From Moritella marina ATCC 15381 (GTDB taxonomy: Bacteria > Pseudomonadota > Gammaproteobacteria > Enterobacterales > Moritellaceae): a stretch of 64,000 nucleotides of DNA. A model generated the notes under the pieces. That model made no database searches. It saw nothing but the letters and a program-made list of their open reading frames with translations, and had not been told where the DNA came from. Shown piece after piece: positions 63,518-64,000 of the stretch. Numbering within the stretch: the stretch's first letter is position 1; every line of letters begins with the position of its first letter. The stretch lies in the NCBI RefSeq assembly GCF_008931805.1, contig NZ_CP044399.1, positions 1,488,001 to 1,552,000 of the forward strand, given 5' to 3'. A program made the position numbers and the translations under genes.

Positions 63518-64000
63518 ATGAGCGCATTAAGTAAGTTGGAAAAACTCATGTACACCATTGGTGTTGTTGATAAAGCAACGGGACCAGTGAATAAGATCAT
63601 GGATAAGATAAACCAACTTAGCAGCCAAACCGCCAGTGCTCAAAACCAAATGATGAGTGGTTTTATGGGTACTGCAGGCGGTGCCATTGCACTTGTTAGT
63701 AGTTTGTCACCGGCCATTGATCATGTTGCTGCACTTGGTGAAGTGCAAACACTGGGTGTGGCGAATGAAGACTTAACCAAACTAACCAAAACCGCCTTTG
63801 AGTTTACCACTCAGTTTGGCGGTAACTCGGCAGAGTTCGTGCGCAGTGCTTACGATATTCAATCTGCGATATCAGGGCTCACCGGTGATGAACTTGCATC
63901 CTTTACCAAAGCATCGAATGTATTAGCGGTTGCGACGAAGGCAGATGCCAGCACGATCACCAGTTACATGGGCACCATGTACGGGATATTTGAAAAAAAT
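63518..64000 (+). CDS. Tail tape measure protein, N-terminal part
   Basis: ATG at 63518, behind TTAGGGGG, open to the window edge (161 codons). The start is a helical segment (LSKLEKLMYTIGVVDKATGPVNKIMDKINQL) and the part ALGEVQTLGVANEDLTKLTKTAFEFTTQFGG is typical of P2-like tape measures. The protein spans the tail lumen and sets its length. Truncated by the window edge. Confidence 0.9.
   Translation, partial: MSALSKLEKLMYTIGVVDKATGPVNKIMDKINQLSSQTASAQNQMMSGFMGTAGGAIALVSSLSPAIDHVAALGEVQTLGVANEDLTKLTKTAFEFTTQFGGNSAEFVRSAYDIQSAISGLTGDELASFTKASNVLAVATKADASTITSYMGTMYGIFEKN

Larger units (their letters stand above)
36568..64000. mobile_element. P2/HP1/K139-like prophage, left end to window edge
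   Basis: The left end falls between the rmf stop and the integrase stop. All module types of a P2-like temperate myovirus occur in order: integrase, S24 repressor with Cox/CII-like genes, gpA-type replicase, Ogr-type activator, portal and terminase on one strand, scaffold-capsid-terminase-completion-sheath-tube-chaperone-tape measure on the other. DUF2586 sheath and DUF2597-like tube place it nearer HP1/K139 than P2. All structural genes are intact, so the phage may be functional; its right part and attR are outside the window. Two accessory blocks (38.0-43.9 kb and 48.9-52.4 kb) interrupt the core. Confidence 0.95.

Overview
The window comes from a marine-type gammaproteobacterium of the Moritella / Psychromonas / Shewanella / Vibrio kind. 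The evidence is the gene order yebG-proQ-prc facing letA-letB-rsmF, then pepN, a 180-kDa-class NAD-glutamate dehydrogenase, pyrD-zapC, rlmL, uup and rmf, together with a DUF2760/Hsp70 operon and a GlyGly-CTERM protein. The genus is an inference. No rRNA, tRNA or CRISPR array was seen.

Positions 1 to about 36.6 kb are host chromosome. On the left are the tail of a chitobiase gene, a lipoprotein, a tiny secreted protein (57 residues) behind four 18-bp tandem repeats, and a diguanylate cyclase followed by an MsbA-like ABC exporter. Next is a minus-strand operon encoding a membrane-anchored DUF2760 protein and two divergent Hsp70-like ATPases, with a hairpin terminator between the two Hsp70 genes. 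Then come rsmF and the letA-letB lipid-transport operon, in which LetA is split into two overlapping genes. Rightward genes follow: yebG under a perfect LexA box, proQ, prc, pepN, NAD-GDH, pyrD, zapC, rlmL, a small glutaredoxin-like gene, uup, a DUF3466 surface protein and rmf. Most units end in clear hairpin terminators.

From about 36.6 kb to the right edge is a P2/HP1/K139-like (Peduovirus-type) prophage inserted just downstream of rmf. Its right end is outside the window. Its order is: integrase; an AT-rich four-gene accessory cassette; CI-type S24 repressor facing Cox-like and CII-like regulators; small early genes; gpA-type replication endonuclease; an Ogr-type zinc-finger late activator; a second accessory block (a putative PD-(D/E)XK nuclease, a PapB-like regulator, a membrane protein); two membrane lysis-type genes; portal and terminase leftward; then scaffold, capsid, terminase endonuclease, head/tail completion, sheath, tube, a putative SxGC-type lysin, tail assembly chaperone with a -1 frameshift, and the start of the tape measure.

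The best candidate for an undescribed system is 38016-43913. It consists of four overlapping genes in the integrase-repressor gap: an N6-adenine DNA methyltransferase without a visible nuclease domain, a protein with two GHKL ATPase domains (one MORC/Hsp90-like, one histidine-kinase-like with a possible phospho-acceptor His), a receiver-domain protein without a recognisable output domain, and an unrecognised protein of 250 residues. It reads like a phosphorelay wired to a DNA modification enzyme. A prophage-borne defence role is an inference from its position and composition. The A AAA AAA slippery site with a downstream stem-loop at 63299-63357 is the cleanest recoding signal in the window.
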